A stretch of DNA of 49,847 nucleotides from Saprospiraceae bacterium (GCA_020629915.1 JAHDCK010000001.1:1-49847); one strand, 5' to 3'. Numbered from the stretch's first letter, positions 16,515 to 26,406 are shown. Program-made: numbers and translations. Notes: generated by a model not told the origin, from the letters alone.

Positions 16515-18296
16515 ATGAATAACTTTTTTAAAATTCTTTTTGGGTCCTGCCTGGGGACAATCCTTGCTTTAAGCGTCCTTGGATTGTTTGGAATTGGAAT
16601 GGTGACCGCCCTTTCAAGTTTAGGCGGAGGTTCTGTAGAATCCAATACCGTTTTAAAGCTGGACTTGACTCAACCCATTCCTGAACTAACGAATAATGTG
16701 CCCGTCAATCCTTATGATTTTAATCCCGGTGATAAACTTGGATTAGCGGATATTAAAGCAGCTATTGATCGGGCGGCCGAAGATGACAGAGTTGGAGGTA
16801 TTTATATGGAGATGAGTGGCACACAACTCGGTCTGGCTACTGCGGCCTCCTTGAGAGAAAGTCTTGTGAAATTTAAAGACAGCGGAAAATTTTTAATCGC
16901 ACATGGAGATTTCCTGACCCAGGGAGCCTATTATATGGCTTCAGTTTCTGATGAAATTTACCTCAATCCAATTGGGGGGGTAGATTTTCGGGGGTTTTCC
17001 AGAGAAATCGTCTTCCTGAAAGATATGCTGGATAAACTAGGAATCAAATATCAAATATTCCACGTAGGAAAATTTAAAAGTGCCACCGAACCACTCCGTT
17101 ATAATAAAATGAGTGAAGCCAATCGACTCCAAAACAGAGAGTTTATTAATGAAATATATGTCAATTTTCTGAATGAAATTTCAGAAGCTCGTGGCATCCC
17201 GGTTGCTGAATTGGATAAGGTAGCGGATAATTATCTCCTGCGAAAAGCCAAGGATGCTGTTGAATATGGATTTGTTGATTCTTTGTTATATAAAGATCAG
17301 GTATTGGATGTGATTAGATATAGATTGGGTTTGGATGAAGATGATGACATCGAAGCCATGAGTATCAATGGTTATAATACCAATAATCCAAAGAAAACGA
17401 AGACAGGGAAAAAAGTTGCCTTGGTAGTTGCTGAGGGCGGTATAGTAGATGGAAAAGGAGAAATGGGGCAAATCGGTGGAGACAAGTATGCTAAAATTCT
17501 AAGAAAAATACGTAAAAACGATAAAATTGAAGCGGTGGTCCTTCGGGTGAATTCCGGTGGAGGAAGTGCATTGGCCTCCGAAAAAATGTGGAGGGAGCTG
17601 GAGATGATCAAGGAAGCAGGCAAACCGCTCGTCGTTTCTATGGGAGATTTAGCGGCATCTGGCGGATATTATATTGCCTGTAATGCAGATACAATTTTAG
17701 CAGAACCGAATACACTTACCGGATCGATTGGTGTATTTGGAATGATTCCGAGCCTGGAAGATTTCATGAGAGAAAAAGTAGGGATTACCACAGATACCGT
17801 TAAAACAGGTAAATTTTCGGCAGGGATTTCTGCATTAAGAAATATTTCTGCTGAGGAAGGGGCGATTATTCAGGAAGGCGTAAATGAAATATATGATATT
17901 TTCCTGACTCGTGTAGGGGAAGGGAGAGGAATGGATACTTCCGCTGTTCATGAAGTCGCGCAGGGGCGTATTTGGACAGGTAGAAAAGCATTGGAATTAG
18001 GCTTGGTAGACAAGCTTGGTGGGCTGGATGATGCCATTGAAATAGCCGCAGGTATGGCCGGACTGGACAAGGATGATTATCGAATGACTACTTATCCCCG
18101 TATGAAAAAACCCATCGAACAATTGATGCAGCAAATCACCGGTCAGGGAGGAGAAAGTACAAAAGTAGATTGGGTCATTCAATCCGAACTTAGGGAGTGG
18201 TATCCGTATTACAGAGAAATAAAGAATATCAAAAACATGAAAGGCGTACAGGCTAAAGTGCCTTTTGTGGAAGGTGAAAATTTTATATTAAAATAA
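16515..18296 (+). CDS. sppA: Signal peptide peptidase SppA, long (67K) type
   Basis: SppA is a membrane-bound serine protease of family S49 that degrades signal peptides left in the membrane after processing. The 593-aa length fits the long form with two tandem S49 domains. An N-terminal membrane helix covers residues about 7-34. The catalytic pair is split between the halves as in E. coli: Lys188 in GKFKSATEP of the first half, and nucleophile Ser351 in NSGGGSALASE of the second. The oligomer core motifs SMGDLAASGGYYIA and TLTGSIGVFG follow. The gene stands alone with an intrinsic terminator 18 bases after its stop. Its position between two giant secreted proteins may be coincidence. Confidence 0.95.
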   Translation: MNNFFKILFGSCLGTILALSVLGLFGIGMVTALSSLGGGSVESNTVLKLDLTQPIPELTNNVPVNPYDFNPGDKLGLADIKAAIDRAAEDDRVGGIYMEMSGTQLGLATAASLRESLVKFKDSGKFLIAHGDFLTQGAYYMASVSDEIYLNPIGGVDFRGFSREIVFLKDMLDKLGIKYQIFHVGKFKSATEPLRYNKMSEANRLQNREFINEIYVNFLNEISEARGIPVAELDKVADNYLLRKAKDAVEYGFVDSLLYKDQVLDVIRYRLGLDEDDDIEAMSINGYNTNNPKKTKTGKKVALVVAEGGIVDGKGEMGQIGGDKYAKILRKIRKNDKIEAVVLRVNSGGGSALASEKMWRELEMIKEAGKPLVVSMGDLAASGGYYIACNADTILAEPNTLTGSIGVFGMIPSLEDFMREKVGITTDTVKTGKFSAGISALRNISAEEGAIIQEGVNEIYDIFLTRVGEGRGMDTSAVHEVAQGRIWTGRKALELGLVDKLGGLDDAIEIAAGMAGLDKDDYRMTTYPRMKKPIEQLMQQITGQGGESTKVDWVIQSELREWYPYYREIKNIKNMKGVQAKVPFVEGENFILK

Positions 18297-18314
18297 AATA
18301 TTAATATATTTTTT

Positions 18315-18348
18315 AAAAAGCTGTACTCATTTGGGTACAGCTTTTTTC
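18315..18348. terminator. Bidirectional terminator between sppA and the hydrolase gene
   Basis: AAAAAGCTGTAC (18315-18326) pairs with GTACAGCTTTTT (18335-18346) around an 8-base loop. With A's on the left and T's on the right it can serve both convergent genes. Confidence 0.9.
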
Positions 18349-18351
18349 TTT

Positions 18352-19161
18352 TTAATCTCCTAAAACCCGATTTAAAAAACCCTGAAACTCGGGAAATCGC
18401 TCCAAATCATTGTGGGTGCCATTTGGAACTGTAAAAAAGTGATCCGGGTTGGACAAAAGCTTCGAAAGTCGAACAGAGTGCTCATAAGGGATGAGTTCAT
18501 CCTCTGTGCCATGAATGATAAAAACCGGATTATTGATTTCAGGAATATAGATATGATTTTTTAAATGATATTTTAATAATAAACGCACTGGTAAAAAACC
18601 CATTTGATTTTTAGCCATTTCTTCTATACTGTAATAAGGAGTTTCCAGCAAAATTTTTTGAAAATGATACCGTGCTGCCAGCCAGGTAGCGGGGCCGGTG
18701 CCAAGTGAACGACCGTAGAGAAGAATGTTCTTAACATCGAAGTTTTTTTTCATTTCCTTATAAATGAATTCTGCATCGTGGTAAAGATCCAACTCTGAGC
18801 GGAGCTTGCCCGTGCTTTTCCCGTACCCTCTGTAATCCGGCATTATGACTTCGTAACCCATTTTTACAAGTGGAAGAGCCGCATATCCCCAGCGATCTAA
18901 TGCGCCGGTATTGCCATGAAGGTATAAAAATATTCCTTTGGGATTTTCCGTTTTAAAATGAATGGCATGAATTTTAATATCTTCCTTTACCATATAAAAT
19001 TTTTCCTCAAAGGGAACCGGAAAATCAAAAGTGTGCCCGGATGGCAGTTTTTCAGGGAAAAAAATAAATTTTTCCTGCATCAGATAAATAATAAAAGTGA
19101 TCCCGGCATAAACCACTAATGCAATTTGTAAAATGGAAAAAAATATTTTAAAATAATTCAT
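18352..19161 (-). CDS. Membrane-anchored alpha/beta hydrolase (Bem46/ABHD13-like)
   Basis: This 269-aa protein has one N-terminal membrane helix (residues about 8-28) and a serine hydrolase domain. The oxyanion region is FLYLHGNTG (78-86). The strand-turn PDYRGYGKSTG follows, and the nucleophile elbow is GRSLG with Ser152. Asp221 in HGTEDELIP and His250 in PNGTHNDLE complete the triad. This layout is that of Bem46/ABHD13-type hydrolases, whose physiological substrates are mostly unknown; esterase or thioesterase activity is likely. The frame extends four codons upstream to a TTG; I chose the ATG at 19161. It converges on sppA, sharing the terminator. Confidence 0.87.
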   Translation of the reverse strand: MNYFKIFFSILQIALVVYAGITFIIYLMQEKFIFFPEKLPSGHTFDFPVPFEEKFYMVKEDIKIHAIHFKTENPKGIFLYLHGNTGALDRWGYAALPLVKMGYEVIMPDYRGYGKSTGKLRSELDLYHDAEFIYKEMKKNFDVKNILLYGRSLGTGPATWLAARYHFQKILLETPYYSIEEMAKNQMGFLPVRLLLKYHLKNHIYIPEINNPVFIIHGTEDELIPYEHSVRLSKLLSNPDHFFTVPNGTHNDLERFPEFQGFLNRVLGD

Positions 19162-19396
19162 TAAATCAACCAAATAAGCTTTCTAAATACAGATTTTTGG
19201 AATTTCAAATTCTCAAAACAGGAAATAAAAGATAAAATTCCCTCAATTATAGTCAAAATGTAGGGTAATCCGCATTAAAAATTGCCGCGAATAGAAAAAG
19301 TGCGATAAATAGATATTAAATTAGCATTCTAAAGTATTCCCCCAATTCCACGAGGCACATTTTACCAAAAGGAATTTTCAATATCAAAGCAGTTTT

Positions 19397-19813
19397 ATGA
19401 AAACAATACTGACCCTGTTTTTAATCCTCCCGTTATTTACCATTGCTCAAAACAATCAAAAAAATACCCCAATACCGGATGAAAGGCTGTTGGAAGTCTT
19501 TGATTTGGAATATATTGAACATTTACAAGCTAAAAATCCAAGAATGATTGAATATTTCAATTATTATTTGGATTTTGGGTATCAATTGCTGGATGTTCAC
19601 TCGGATAAAATTAACGCCCTCTCTGCTACGTCCATTGCTCTGGATGATCCAAATAACCTAAACATCCTGCTACTACTACAGAATCTTAACCTGAAAAAAA
19701 AGTTTGATACGAATCAGTATTTTCAAATCAATGAAAGTAATCGGGTACTTTGTATTTTGTCCGAAAAAGCTTTTGTAAAGAAACTGAACGCTCATTTGGG
19801 CCTTTCCCACTAG
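19397..19813 (+). CDS. Small secreted protein of unknown function
   Basis: This 138-aa protein has a clean signal peptide (MKTILTLFLILPLFTIAQ, cleavage after about residue 18). The mature part is mostly helical and leucine-rich, with no cysteine pairs and no enzymatic motif that I recognise. It lies 87 bases upstream of the second giant adhesin on the same strand, with only a weak A/T hairpin (19859-19881) between them. It could therefore be co-expressed with the adhesin and PorP/SprF gene and help their export or assembly, but that is inference from position. Codon use and signal peptide make it very likely a real gene. Confidence 0.75.
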   Translation: MKTILTLFLILPLFTIAQNNQKNTPIPDERLLEVFDLEYIEHLQAKNPRMIEYFNYYLDFGYQLLDVHSDKINALSATSIALDDPNNLNILLLLQNLNLKKKFDTNQYFQINESNRVLCILSEKAFVKKLNAHLGLSH

Positions 19814-19858
19814 GGATTTTTTTCAATATTTCTAACCCTTTTGAGAATTGAATAATAG

Positions 19859-19881
19859 ATGATTTTTTAAAATCATTTTTA
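19859..19881 (+). terminator. A/T hairpin between the small secreted protein and second adhesin
   Basis: ATGATTTT (19859-19866) pairs with AAAATCAT (19869-19876), followed by TTTTT. The stem is A/T only and the loop tight, so it may be a weak terminator or attenuator. Confidence 0.35.
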
Positions 19882-19900
19882 AATAACACGACTAAGGTAA

Positions 19901-22900
19901 ATGAGAAGTTTTATTTTAATATTCTTTGTTTTTCTATCTTTTTTAGCCTCTGGCCAAATTTATGTCATGGATGGCAACCCCATATTGGATTGTGAAGGCG
20001 CACTGCTGGATCCTGGCGGTAACAATAATTATGCGCCCAGCTTAAATGTGGAAACAACCATTTGTGCACCAGTAGGAAGCCCAATGACACACATTCAACT
20101 TACCTTTAACGGGCATGCCTTGGGTAGTGGAGATGATTTGTGTATTTACGACGGGTCTACTACGGGTTCACCATTAGTGGGATGCATCACTAGTTTCTCC
20201 AGCAATGATCCCTTTATCATTCAGGCTACTGCAGCGAATTCAAGCGGATGCCTTACATTGGTATTTACTTCGGATGGAACGGATCAGGCAGCCGGATTTG
20301 AAGCTGCTATTTCCTGTATACCAAGTTGTCAAACTATTATTGCCGTATTGGACACACCTAGTGTTTACCCGCAAATGATAAACGGTTATATTGATATTTG
20401 TCCGGGTGATGTCGTTTTATTTTCTGCCTCAGGAGAATATCCACAAAATAATATCGCCTACGCTCAATCCGATTTCACTTCTACCTTTGTTTGGGACTTT
20501 GGGGATGGATATACCGGGTATGGATTAAATAATGTAGCACATATATATGAAAATCCGGGAGGGTACATTGCTCAATTGACAATTACCGATCCTATGGGCT
20601 GCACAAATTCTAATTATTTTAATATAAGGGTTAGGGTGGCTTCACCTCCTACCTTTAATATCGTAGGGGATAATCAAACCATTACGGTAGGAGATACCAT
20701 CAACTTGGCTTCTCTTTTCAATCCAACTGCAGACGGATATGTAGAGAACTTCCAGCCATTAGGAACATTTACTCCGCCGTTTTTTGGAGGAGAAGAAACC
20801 TTTCTGGATGATACGCCTTCAGGTGGAGTAGTATGTTATGAACCAACCATAAATGTAAGTGCCTTTGCGCCGGGTCAGGTACTGACCGATGTAAATGACT
20901 TGGTTGGATTATGTTTGAATATGGAACATTCCTATCTTGGAGACCTTGAAATTTCCATTATATCTCCGAATGGGGTGGAAGTAATCCTGCATGGTTACTC
21001 AGGGGGAGGCTCCTGCAATCTGGGAGTACCAGTTGCAAGTGGTGCGGTAGATGGAAATACGAGTAATCTAAACCCGGGTCAGGGATTTGATTACTGTTGG
21101 GTGCCATCTGGGGCTACCTATGGGACATTTGCTCAGGAAGCTAATAATTTTCAAAATAGTTTTCCTTCTTCAAGTGGGGGAACCTATACGGACGAGTATC
21201 TTCCTGCGGGGAGTTACACTTCCTTCAGCCCTTTGAATGCGCTTGTAGGTGAACCCTTAAATGGAGTCTGGACACTGAAAGTATGTGATCATCTAAGTTT
21301 GGATAATGGTTATATATTTTATTGGAATATTCAATTTGACCCGTCTATTTATCCAACAGTAGAAACGTTTACCCCGCAATCAGTAACAGAGGGCTGGCTG
21401 GATCAATCTACCATTGTTCAAAATGATATTGATGGAATGTTAGCGGTGCCTAATAATCCGGGAACTTCCATGTACACCTACCAAATTGTAAATGATTTCG
21501 GATGCGTTCACGATACTGTATTAAGGTTTAATGTCTTACCGGATTTAAACTTTTCCTGCGATACGCTTTTGCCTGACTTTACGGATACTTCTTATTGTTT
21601 TGATGTTGCAAATCCAGTTTCTATCAGTTATAACTTACCGGATATTGATGATACAATTGAACAAACTTTTACCTTTAATGGTAATTTTACCGTTGATAAT
21701 GCCTCTTGCCCACCAGCAACGCCTTGCTCCGTTCCGCTGCTTGTCACCATGCCCGGAGTGACATTTGATGCTAACTCCTTTGTAGAAATTTGTATCGACA
21801 GTTTTATTTTTGATACGGCTTCAGATTTGGAAATGTTCCTGCAGTCTCCTAGTGGTACGATTGTAGAATTAATGGATGATAATGGCTCAAATGGAGATAA
21901 TCTGATAGGAACTTGCTTCACCTTCAATGCAATAAATCCTATTTCAGGAACGCTTACTTCTGATGCACCCTTTACCGGAAACTGGCTGCCAAATGGAAAC
22001 CTAAATGACTTTAACGGAGAGTCCGTTGATGGTGTTTGGAACCTAATAGTGGCTGATGATTTGTTCTTAGACGGAGCTAATCAGACATTATATCAGTGGC
22101 ACATGACTTTTACTACTTCTTATACAACGAGCTATACCTGGTCCAGTTCTTCTTCTGTTCCGGGAAACCTAAGTTGTACGGATTGCTCTGATCCGGTTTT
22201 AACTCCAACTGAAACTACAACTTATAATGTAACTCTTTCCGATAATTTAGGCTGTATGGAGACGGATCAGTTTACCGTTACTATTGATACAACCTGGGAG
22301 GCTCCAACCGTAACTTGCGGAAATGTAGGAGCCACTTTCGTGGAATTTAACTGGAACGCTATTCCTAATGCAGGTTCCTATGAGGTAAATATTGATGGTT
22401 CCGGCTGGGTAAACGTAGGCAACGTAACCACCTTTACTGAAAATTTTGGGGCACCCCAGAATGTGACAATAGAAGTACGGGTTCCCGGAAATTGTAGTTC
22501 AATCGGAACCCAAACCTGTGGCTCCGTTGCTTGTGATTTAGTTGCCTCCATTCATTCTACAGATGCCTCCTGTGCTGGTGCTAACGATGGAACAGTTTGG
22601 GTGGAAGCCACTTCCAGCTTCCCGCCTTTTACTTTCCAATGGGATGCAAATGCAGGTAATGCCGCGGATTCATTGGTGACAGGTTTAGCTCCCGGAAACT
22701 ATTGTGTAACTGTAACAGACTTGATCAATTGTGATACGGTAATGTGTGTAGATGTCAATGGCCCGGCTCCGATTGCCATAAGTATGGATTCTACCAATAT
22801 ATCTTGTACGACAACAGGAACAGCCACAGTAAATGTCCTTTCTGGTGGAGTTTTACCGTTAACCTACCAATGGAATGATGCAGCAATGCAAACGACACCA

Positions 22901-25195
22901 ACTGCCTCAAATCTTAATCCCGGAACTTATATCGTAACCGTAACTGATTCTACCAATTGTTTTGTAATTGACTCTGTTATGGTAGAATCCCTTGGTGGAA
23001 TTTCGATTACCTCCGATTCCCTTCCTGCAAATTGCGCAGGGCAGGCTTCTGGCTCTGCCTGGGTAGAAGTGACGGGAGGCTCCCTGCCATTTACTTATAA
23101 TTGGTCCGGAGTACCTCAAAATAATGATACCATTATAAATGTATTAGCAGGAAATTATACCGTTACTGTTTCTGATGCCGCAGGTTGTTCAGCAGTGACG
23201 AATGTAGTTATTACAGAGCCTGCACCCTTAGTCTTGGATTCTACTCAGGTGTTACCTGTTGGATGTCCGGGAGAATCAAGTGGTGGTGCAACCGTATTTA
23301 TGAGTGGAGGAACTGGAAACCTGACCTATGCCTGGAGTAACCTGAGTACAGGTTCCTCTATTTCTAATGTAAGTGGAGGTGTTTATCAATTTACTGTTAC
23401 AGATGGTAATAATTGCACCTTTACAGATATGGTTGATATACCCGTGCCTACAGATTCCGTCAATACAACGGCAATGCTGGTTCAAAATGTTACCTGTCCT
23501 GGCGCAGGAGATGGAGCTGTAACTTCTTTTACAGTTGGCGGTACTCCGGACTACTTTTATGTCTGGACAGATGCTAATGGAGATACAGTTTCTTTTTCTA
23601 TGACAGCTATCAATCTGGTGCCTGGAACCTATAATCTCGAAACAACTGATAACCGGGGATGCTCTGACTTTTCTTCCATTGTTGTGGTAGAACCCGCACC
23701 GATTACAGTGGTGATGGATACAGTTCAAAATGCGACTTGTAGCGGAGGAATTGATGGAATTTTAAGAGCCATTGCTTCAGGTGGAAATGGCGTATTACAA
23801 TCAGATTATCAATTTGAATGGAGTACTTTCCCAACGCAGTTTGGCAATACAGCAAACGGTCTGATTGGAGGGGAAACCTATACCGTGACCGTAACGGATA
23901 TGGAAGGATGTAGTGCTGTAAATTCAGCAGTAGTTCCAATGGCGCAAGCCCTTCAGGCTACGGCTGGAAGTTTCCCGGCTGACTGCTATGGTAATTTTAC
24001 AGGAAGTGTCTTCCTTAATTTCGTAAATGGAGGCAATCCTCCCTATACTTATTCTATAGGTAATTTTACAAATGTACCTTTTGGTGATACGATTTCGGGA
24101 TTACAAGCAGGAGGGTATACCATTTTAATACAAGATAGCCTGGATTGCGAAATTGAAATTCCAATTGAAATTGATCAGCCCAGCGAAATAGAAGCAGAAT
24201 ACGATATTCAAAATGTCAATTGTCAGGGAGATACCTCCGGAACAATTGATATGACTTTGGCGGGTGGATCAGGAAATTATACAGTTGCCTGGAGTACCGG
24301 GGATACAGCGTATACCTTGCGTAATTTGCCTTCTGGTGATTATACAGTTGTGGTTACAGATGATTTGGGTTGTACTTTCACAGATCAGGTTTCCATTTCG
24401 GAACCAGATGATGTTTTAGTCGCAACAGCATTCACAGAACCAACTACTTGTAACAATGGCAGGGATGGAGTTATTCATATAGATGCAATGGGTGGAACTC
24501 AACCCTACTCCTTTAGTATAGATAGCTTAAATTATGATGGAGCCTTCACTAAAATTGGTCTGGAAGCAGGAGAGTATACTGCTTATGTTCAGGATGCCAA
24601 TGGTTGTTTATTTACAATAGATGGATTAGAGGTAGATGAACCAGTAGCTAATTCACTTGCTGCTGCTGCTCAGGACACTATCATAGAATTTGGAGATTCT
24701 ACACAGATTCTTTCTTTTATAAATGTAACTCCACCAGATACAGCTGCTTACGTTTGGTCACATCTTGGGCCGGCGAGTTTGAGTTGTTATGATTGTCCGA
24801 ATCCGGTCGCTTCTCCTATAGAAGATACAAAGTATTTTCTTGAAGTAACAGATTCTGATGGGTGTATGGCAATTGCGGAAGTAATGATTCGCGTTACCCG
24901 AAATCATATTGTTTATGTGCCCAATGGCTTTTCTCCTAATGGAGATGGTTATAATGATGTCTTTTTTGTCAACGCACCACCTCAAGCTGAACTGGAAATG
25001 TTTAGAGTATTTGACAGGTGGGGCGAAGTCATTTTTGAGCGCAGAGGTGTTCCCGCTAATGATTCTACAAATGGCTGGGATGGAAAATTCAATGGAAAGG
25101 ATGTCAATCAGGGCGTTTATACCTGGTATTGCCGTGTTCGCTTCAAAGATGGTGAAATTCAATTGTTGAAAGGACACATTACTTTGGTTAGATAG
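19901..25195 (+). CDS. Giant T9SS-exported surface protein with CUB-like, PKD and 9 SprB-type repeats
   Basis: This 1764-aa protein has a signal peptide (FILIFFVFLSFLASG) and a CUB-like domain with paired cysteines (residues about 25-145). A PKD domain follows (VWDFGDGYTGYG), then two P-type beta domains (GDLEISIISPNG; SDLEMFLQSPSG with GVWNLIVADD), a fibronectin III-like domain and nine SprB-type repeats. The C-terminus is a gliding-motility-type CTD (VPNGFSPNGDGYNDVF, RVFDRWGEVIFE, GWDGKFNGKDV), the type B sorting signal for T9SS. It is the paralogue of the protein at 10095-16292. The CTD regions share WSH.GP.SLSCYDCPNP, and the last seven repeats match in order. Function is probably adhesion or gliding at the cell surface. 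A PorP/SprF-family gene follows after 63 bases, the usual partner of type B cargo. Confidence 0.91.
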   Translation: MRSFILIFFVFLSFLASGQIYVMDGNPILDCEGALLDPGGNNNYAPSLNVETTICAPVGSPMTHIQLTFNGHALGSGDDLCIYDGSTTGSPLVGCITSFSSNDPFIIQATAANSSGCLTLVFTSDGTDQAAGFEAAISCIPSCQTIIAVLDTPSVYPQMINGYIDICPGDVVLFSASGEYPQNNIAYAQSDFTSTFVWDFGDGYTGYGLNNVAHIYENPGGYIAQLTITDPMGCTNSNYFNIRVRVASPPTFNIVGDNQTITVGDTINLASLFNPTADGYVENFQPLGTFTPPFFGGEETFLDDTPSGGVVCYEPTINVSAFAPGQVLTDVNDLVGLCLNMEHSYLGDLEISIISPNGVEVILHGYSGGGSCNLGVPVASGAVDGNTSNLNPGQGFDYCWVPSGATYGTFAQEANNFQNSFPSSSGGTYTDEYLPAGSYTSFSPLNALVGEPLNGVWTLKVCDHLSLDNGYIFYWNIQFDPSIYPTVETFTPQSVTEGWLDQSTIVQNDIDGMLAVPNNPGTSMYTYQIVNDFGCVHDTVLRFNVLPDLNFSCDTLLPDFTDTSYCFDVANPVSISYNLPDIDDTIEQTFTFNGNFTVDNASCPPATPCSVPLLVTMPGVTFDANSFVEICIDSFIFDTASDLEMFLQSPSGTIVELMDDNGSNGDNLIGTCFTFNAINPISGTLTSDAPFTGNWLPNGNLNDFNGESVDGVWNLIVADDLFLDGANQTLYQWHMTFTTSYTTSYTWSSSSSVPGNLSCTDCSDPVLTPTETTTYNVTLSDNLGCMETDQFTVTIDTTWEAPTVTCGNVGATFVEFNWNAIPNAGSYEVNIDGSGWVNVGNVTTFTENFGAPQNVTIEVRVPGNCSSIGTQTCGSVACDLVASIHSTDASCAGANDGTVWVEATSSFPPFTFQWDANAGNAADSLVTGLAPGNYCVTVTDLINCDTVMCVDVNGPAPIAISMDSTNISCTTTGTATVNVLSGGVLPLTYQWNDAAMQTTPTASNLNPGTYIVTVTDSTNCFVIDSVMVESLGGISITSDSLPANCAGQASGSAWVEVTGGSLPFTYNWSGVPQNNDTIINVLAGNYTVTVSDAAGCSAVTNVVITEPAPLVLDSTQVLPVGCPGESSGGATVFMSGGTGNLTYAWSNLSTGSSISNVSGGVYQFTVTDGNNCTFTDMVDIPVPTDSVNTTAMLVQNVTCPGAGDGAVTSFTVGGTPDYFYVWTDANGDTVSFSMTAINLVPGTYNLETTDNRGCSDFSSIVVVEPAPITVVMDTVQNATCSGGIDGILRAIASGGNGVLQSDYQFEWSTFPTQFGNTANGLIGGETYTVTVTDMEGCSAVNSAVVPMAQALQATAGSFPADCYGNFTGSVFLNFVNGGNPPYTYSIGNFTNVPFGDTISGLQAGGYTILIQDSLDCEIEIPIEIDQPSEIEAEYDIQNVNCQGDTSGTIDMTLAGGSGNYTVAWSTGDTAYTLRNLPSGDYTVVVTDDLGCTFTDQVSISEPDDVLVATAFTEPTTCNNGRDGVIHIDAMGGTQPYSFSIDSLNYDGAFTKIGLEAGEYTAYVQDANGCLFTIDGLEVDEPVANSLAAAAQDTIIEFGDSTQILSFINVTPPDTAAYVWSHLGPASLSCYDCPNPVASPIEDTKYFLEVTDSDGCMAIAEVMIRVTRNHIVYVPNGFSPNGDGYNDVFFVNAPPQAELEMFRVFDRWGEVIFERRGVPANDSTNGWDGKFNGKDVNQGVYTWYCRVRFKDGEIQLLKGHITLVR
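22528..24643 (+). repeat. Array of nine SprB-type repeats in the second giant adhesin
   Basis: Nine units of about 225-250 bases encode the same fold as in the first giant. Units 3-9 here correspond in order to units 9-15 there. Examples are VLPVGC at the start of unit 4 versus unit 10, and a WSTFP segment in unit 6 versus unit 12. Confidence 0.87.
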
Positions 25196-25258
25196 TGATT
25201 TTATATTTTTTATTATAAAATATAAAAATTGTATAAAAAGTTTTAATAAAAATAAATT

Positions 25259-26317
25259 ATGAAATTTTTGTATAAAAATTTTACCCTCTTAATTGGATTG
25301 TTGATAGCATCTTCTCTAAATGCTCAGGATCCGGTTTACTCTCAGTTTTATTCTGCACCACAAAAACTGAATCCTGCTATGACGGTGGTTTATGACGGTT
25401 CCTTTAGGGTTGGCGTAAATTATCGGGATCAGTGGGCAAGTGTACTGGGAGTCAATCCTTACCGAACCTATTCTGCTTCCTACGACATTCGCCTGAATGC
25501 TTTCAAAAGAGATTATTTTGGTGTAGGTGTAAATGTCCTGAGAGATGAGGCTGGGGAGGCTAATTATAACCAAAGTCAGGCGCACCTGAGTTTAGCTTAT
25601 ATGAAGCAACTCTCTGGAGGGCGAAGTTATCGCAGCTCACAATATCTCGTCGTAGGCGCTCAGGCAGGGCTGGGGCAAAATGGCGTTACCTGGGATAACC
25701 TTCGATACGGAAATCAATATGATCGGGAAGACCTGGAAGACGGTTATGACCCTAATTTGCCTAGCAATGAGGCAAGAGGAGAATCAAGCCAGATTTACCC
25801 GGATGTCAACGCAGGTGTGATGTGGTATGGCGTTTTTGATGAGCGAAGAAGTGTTTATGCCGGTATTGCGCTGAACCATGTTAATGGACCAGATATTTCC
25901 TTCTTTGATGATAGAAAAGAAACCCTTTATATGCGTTGGGTCGTACATGGAGGTGGAGAAATTCCTTTTGGCCGCAATTTGAGCTTGTTGCCTGGTGGTG
26001 CCCTGATGGTTCAGGGGGAAGCCAGACGGGCTGATTTGGGAGCCAACTTCCGGTACACCAATCGGGATTGGAATGAAATTGCACTTCGGGCAGGACTTTG
26101 GGGACGCATTGTAGGAAAAACTGGTGGTGGATTTGGAACAGATGCTTTGGTTGCTGTTGCGGCCTTGGAGATGGGAAGGATTCAGCTCGGTATTAGTTAT
26201 GATGTGAATACTTCGACATTAGTTGAAGTAAGTAATTCCAGAGGAGCTTTTGAGGTATCTTTAATTTATATTCACCCACCTAAACCAAGATTAGGGGTCG
26301 AATGTCCTAATTTTTAA
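25259..26317 (+). CDS. PorP/SprF-family type IX secretion outer-membrane protein
   Basis: This 352-aa protein has a signal peptide (LLIGLLIASSLNA) followed by the family hallmark QDPVYSQFYSAP..LNPAM and a predicted outer-membrane beta barrel with alternating aromatic strands. PorP/SprF proteins are T9SS-associated; SprF in Flavobacterium is needed to get the adhesin SprB to the surface, and many family members are encoded next to type B CTD cargo. Here it follows the 9-repeat adhesin by 63 bases. An 11-bp A/T inverted repeat (TTTTATATTTT/AAAATATAAAA) lies in that gap. It is most likely the dedicated partner of that adhesin and possibly also of its paralogue at 10095-16292, which has no partner gene of its own. 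Confidence 0.93.
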   Translation: MKFLYKNFTLLIGLLIASSLNAQDPVYSQFYSAPQKLNPAMTVVYDGSFRVGVNYRDQWASVLGVNPYRTYSASYDIRLNAFKRDYFGVGVNVLRDEAGEANYNQSQAHLSLAYMKQLSGGRSYRSSQYLVVGAQAGLGQNGVTWDNLRYGNQYDREDLEDGYDPNLPSNEARGESSQIYPDVNAGVMWYGVFDERRSVYAGIALNHVNGPDISFFDDRKETLYMRWVVHGGGEIPFGRNLSLLPGGALMVQGEARRADLGANFRYTNRDWNEIALRAGLWGRIVGKTGGGFGTDALVAVAALEMGRIQLGISYDVNTSTLVEVSNSRGAFEVSLIYIHPPKPRLGVECPNF

Positions 26318-26358
26318 TATAAAATTTTTCATATAAAATCTCTCTACTGCTAAAATAG

Positions 26359-26399
26359 AACAGCCACTACTAAACTCGGAGTGGCTGTTTTTCTTTTTT
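26359..26399. terminator. Intrinsic terminator after the PorP/SprF gene
   Basis: AACAGCCACT (26359-26368) pairs perfectly with AGTGGCTGTT (26380-26389) around an 11-base loop, followed by TTTCTTTTTT. It lies between convergent genes. Confidence 0.88.
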
Positions 26400-26406
26400 C
26401 CACCCT

